Below are positions 6,743-8,690 of a DNA stretch of 8,690 nucleotides, in pieces. Made by a program: the position numbers and the translations under genes. How positions within the stretch are numbered: the first letter of the stretch is position 1; each line of letters begins with the position of its first letter. The DNA is from an uncultured Verrucomicrobiota bacterium (GTDB taxonomy: Bacteria > Verrucomicrobiota > Kiritimatiellia > RFP12 > UBA1067), in assembly GCA_945947925.1 (NCBI GenBank), contig CAMEZU010000061.1:1-8690 (forward strand), written 5' to 3'. The notes beneath the pieces are model-generated. The model had not been told where the DNA came from. It searched no databases and saw nothing but the letters and a program-made list of their open reading frames with translations.

Positions 6743-7848
6743 GGCGCGTCTCCTTTCACGAAGCGGGTGTCGGCAAGGCAGACCGGAACGAGGCGTCCGT
6801 TCACGACGACCGAATCGAGGCACGGTTCGCAGCATTCGGCGGACCCGTCCGAGAGGAGGTCCGGGAACGCCTCGGCGATGATGTTCTTCCGGACGAGCCG
6901 CTCGCCGCGGAAGAGCGTCCCGAAGACGAAGAGGAGGTTCTTGAGCGGACCGCCTGTGAGCGCGTTGAGGGCGAGGCGCACGAGAACGGCGCCGCGCGGC
7001 GGATCGCTCCTGAGCGGCAGATGACGACGGAAGAGCCTGAGCAGCGCAAACATCAGCTTCTCGAAGCCCGAGGGCGGCACGGTGACGAAGCCGGTCTCGC
7101 GTCCGTCATTCCCGATCCGCTGATACGAATGGCAGACGATCCACCGCAGCCGCTGCGGGTCATGGCGTCCGCCGATGAAGACGAACGGACGCCAGCCGAG
7201 GGGTCTCAGCACGCGGACGAGCGCCTCCATGCTGTTGGTCTTGCCGAACGCCTCGACGCCGGCGTCGATCGTGTCCATGCTGCGTTCGAGCGTGAGGAAG
7301 GCGTGGCTGCTCGACGGATTGCGGCGGAAGGCTCCAAGCACCTCGGCGATCCGCTCCGGCTCGGTCGCGCGGACGGTCGTGGAGACGGCGGAGTCGATGC
7401 CCGCGGCGGCGGCGATCGCGGTCTTCTCGGCGGCAAGGCGGGCGACGTCGTCGGGCGTGGCGTCCGCGGCCAGGTCGGGACGCTGCTGTCCCGACTGGAT
7501 ATGGAAGTAGGTCATCACGAGTCCCGCCGCCGCGAGCGCGCGGGCGCGGTCCGCATCCCAGAGGATGCCGTTCGTGAGCAGCACGGCGCCGACGCCGCGC
7601 GCCTTGATCATCTCGACGATGCGGACGAGGTCCGGATGCAGGAGCGGTTCGCCGCCGAGGATACCGACGAACTCGACGCGGCGTTCGGCGAAGATGACGT
7701 CCAGCTCGCGGGCGATCTCGTCCAGCGGCTTCGCGCGCGGATGCTCGCGGTTGTAGCACGTCTTGCAGATGCAGTTGCAGCCGCGGATCACGTCGATCAG
7801 CGCGTAGGGGACGTTCCGTCCCGTCCAGGGAAGGCGCAGGGGCTTCAT
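6730..7848 (-). CDS. Gene B: radical SAM enzyme with C-terminal CxxC-x13-C motif
   Basis: A 372-residue protein. The ATG at 7848 overlaps gene A's stop in ATGA and has GGAGG 9 nt upstream within gene A's last codons. The N-terminus reads LRLPWTGRNVPYALIDVIRG, then the radical SAM cysteines C24-x3-C28-x2-C31 in CNCICKTCYN. LGGEPLLHPD follows at 64-73 and LTNGIL at 91-96. HIQSGQQRPD occupies 116-125, the same residue numbers as the corresponding motif in gene E. The C-terminal region holds C340-x2-C343-x13-C357, presumably ligating an auxiliary iron-sulfur cluster, and is too cysteine-poor for a classical SPASM domain. Segment 262-280 is basic and hydrophobic (FEKLMFALLRLFRRHLPLR), compatible with membrane contact. 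The reaction is unknown; as a duplicate of gene E it likely acts on a related substrate or step. Confidence 0.86.
   Translation of the reverse strand: MKPLRLPWTGRNVPYALIDVIRGCNCICKTCYNREHPRAKPLDEIARELDVIFAERRVEFVGILGGEPLLHPDLVRIVEMIKARGVGAVLLTNGILWDADRARALAAAGLVMTYFHIQSGQQRPDLAADATPDDVARLAAEKTAIAAAAGIDSAVSTTVRATEPERIAEVLGAFRRNPSSSHAFLTLERSMDTIDAGVEAFGKTNSMEALVRVLRPLGWRPFVFIGGRHDPQRLRWIVCHSYQRIGNDGRETGFVTVPPSGFEKLMFALLRLFRRHLPLRSDPPRGAVLVRLALNALTGGPLKNLLFVFGTLFRGERLVRKNIIAEAFPDLLSDGSAECCEPCLDSVVVNGRLVPVCLADTRFVKGDAPCGK
6743..6757 (-). promoter_or_regulatory. RBS deciding the start of gene C
   Basis: The minus strand reads AAAGGAG, then ACGCGCC, then ATG at 6742. The 7-nt spacing favours this start over the second ATG three codons later, although the latter makes the ATGA overlap used by the neighbouring genes. 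Confidence 0.65.
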
Positions 7849-8690
7849 GCGGCGAATCCTCCGAAGTCACAGGTCATGCGGCGCGTCCGGTAGCACGTGC
7901 CGCCAAGGTCATACTTGTAGCGTTCGCCGCCGCGACAGAGGTCGAGCGTCGAAAGGCCGGTCGCCGACAGCATCCACTTGAGGCATTCCGCGACGAGGAG
8001 GCGTCCGGGGCCGTAGGCCGCGAAGGCGTCGTCCATCGAGACCCGCGGCACCTCGAGGGCTCCCCGACGGAAGTTCGCGTACCCTTCCAGGCTCGCGGCG
8101 ATTCGTCCGCCGAGCCGAAGGACGGCGAGGACACCGCAGTCGCCGGGCACGGACAGGGAAATGTAGTTGAGGTGGCGAAAGTAAAAGGCGGCACGGATGC
8201 CCGCGTGCGCGTAGCGCCCCGCCTGGCGGCGGAGATAGACCGCACGGGCCTCGCGAAGCGTCCGCCGGGCGGACGGCGTGTCGAGGGGCTCACCGAGTCC
8301 GCACGACGAACGGACGTCGAAGGCGACGGCGAGTCCGTCCGCCGCGGCGCGGGCCGTCCCCCGGCGGAGGTTGTGGCGGGCGTTGGCGCTCAGGCGTGCG
8401 AGGTGGTCCTCCCACGTCCCGGCCCGGTCGAGTGCAATCGCGACGTTGTCCGTCTCCTTCGCGACCGCACGCGGAAAGGCCGCGAACACGGTGTGCGTGC
8501 GGCTCGTGTCGGCGAGGTACGGCCAGGTCACGCGGCGGATGCCGTCCGCCGTCAGCCGCCGTGCGAGCGCCTGCGCGGCCGCGGCGAGAACCTCCGTCGG
8601 ACGGTCAGCGTAGAGAAAATCGGTGTAGTCGAGGGCAACGAAGTCGAGATCGCCTGCAACGGCGGACCAACCGTCCGCCTGCCGTTCGAG
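7845..8690 (-). CDS. Gene A: FemAB/CelD-like GNAT acyltransferase (5' end outside window)
   Basis: The frame is open from the right edge: 281 residues are visible and no stop or convincing start occurs before the edge. An internal GTG at 8531 exists, but sensible protein sequence (LDYTDFLYADRPTEVLAAAA) continues upstream of it, so it is not the start. Landmarks of the Acetyltransf_6 (CelD/BcsL, FemAB-like) family are visible: NARHNLRRG at about visible residues 103-111, a central strand region GVLAVLRLGGRIAASLEGYANF, and LDLCRGGERYKYDLGG near the C-terminus (about 249-264), the usual 'DL-RG-E-YK' signature. Members transfer acyl or aminoacyl groups in envelope polysaccharide or lipid-linked pathways. 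Its end overlaps gene B in ATGA. The N-terminal portion and any operon promoter are not in the window. Confidence 0.8.
   Translation of the reverse strand, partial: LERQADGWSAVAGDLDFVALDYTDFLYADRPTEVLAAAAQALARRLTADGIRRVTWPYLADTSRTHTVFAAFPRAVAKETDNVAIALDRAGTWEDHLARLSANARHNLRRGTARAAADGLAVAFDVRSSCGLGEPLDTPSARRTLREARAVYLRRQAGRYAHAGIRAAFYFRHLNYISLSVPGDCGVLAVLRLGGRIAASLEGYANFRRGALEVPRVSMDDAFAAYGPGRLLVAECLKWMLSATGLSTLDLCRGGERYKYDLGGTCYRTRRMTCDFGGFAA
7849..7863 (-). promoter_or_regulatory. RBS of gene B inside end of gene A
   Basis: The minus strand reads CGGAGG followed by a 9-nt spacer and the ATG of gene B. These bases also encode the Gly-Gly-Phe near the end of gene A, so the ribosome binding site constrains that C-terminus. 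Confidence 0.7.

Noticed and set aside
6743..6835. N-terminal extension of gene C to 241 residues
   Set aside because: The extra residues are Arg-rich out-of-frame sequence within gene B, and a strong RBS precedes the ATG at 6742.
4180..7848. Genes B and E as classical SPASM-domain peptide maturases
   Set aside because: Only three conserved C-terminal cysteines are present (C-x2-C-x13-C), not the seven-cysteine SPASM pattern, and no precursor-peptide gene is visible.
1587..7893. Long plus-strand open frames (for example 1587-2921, 2987-4297, 4042-5328, 5163-6221, 7021-7893) covering much of the window
   Set aside because: They lie antisense to minus-strand genes that have clear motifs, good RBSs and exact overlaps. 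Their translations are Arg/Glu/Ala-rich, low-complexity and motif-free, as expected opposite GC-rich codons.
1..8690. CRISPR arrays, tRNA/rRNA genes or insertion sequences
   Set aside because: I found no regularly spaced repeats, cloverleaf-like sequences, transposase motifs or terminal inverted repeats.

Overview
The window is GC-rich bacterial DNA dominated by one compact operon read on the minus strand, from the right edge leftwards. No phylogenetic marker is present. An RHS/YD-repeat fragment at the left edge, together with the high GC and strong AGGAGG-type ribosome binding sites, would fit a PVC-group bacterium (Kiritimatiellota/Lentisphaerota type), but that is only an impression from the protein style.

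Layout in transcription order: (A) 8690-7845, FemAB/CelD-like GNAT acyltransferase, 5' end outside the window; (B) 7848-6730, radical SAM enzyme; (C) 6742-6110, membrane-anchored left-handed beta-helix acyltransferase; (D) 6113-5262, amidohydrolase-2 family TIM-barrel hydrolase; (E) 5265-4180, second radical SAM enzyme, a paralog of B; (F) 4183-2885, radical SAM protein with an N-terminal Cys-rich knuckle, resembling the COG1964/MJ0619 (Tes, tetraether lipid synthase) group; (G) 2888-1569, B12-binding-domain radical SAM protein (COG1032); (H) 1572-547, two-part GNAT-like protein. All seven junctions overlap. Six are exactly 4 nt (ATGA or GTGA) and one is 13 nt. In six of the seven the Shine-Dalgarno is embedded in the last codons of the upstream gene. 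This implies one transcript with translational coupling and a shared pathway.

The set of four radical SAM enzymes (two paralogs, one Tes-like, one B12-type), two GNAT-like transferases, a membrane acyltransferase and a hydrolase looks like a biosynthetic or modification pathway that I do not recognise. Cationic hydrophobic segments in B, E and F, the membrane helices of C and the resemblance of F to Tes suggest a lipid or lipid-linked substrate (inference). The operon promoter and first gene(s) lie to the right of the window.

Left of the operon, 185-546 holds no gene I can support. It contains a GC-rich hairpin (304-319) that may be a weak terminator, a small hairpin at 486-498 and an AT-rich patch (226-247). 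Positions 1-184 carry the beginning of a minus-strand reading frame encoding RHS/YD-repeat sequence that runs off the left edge.
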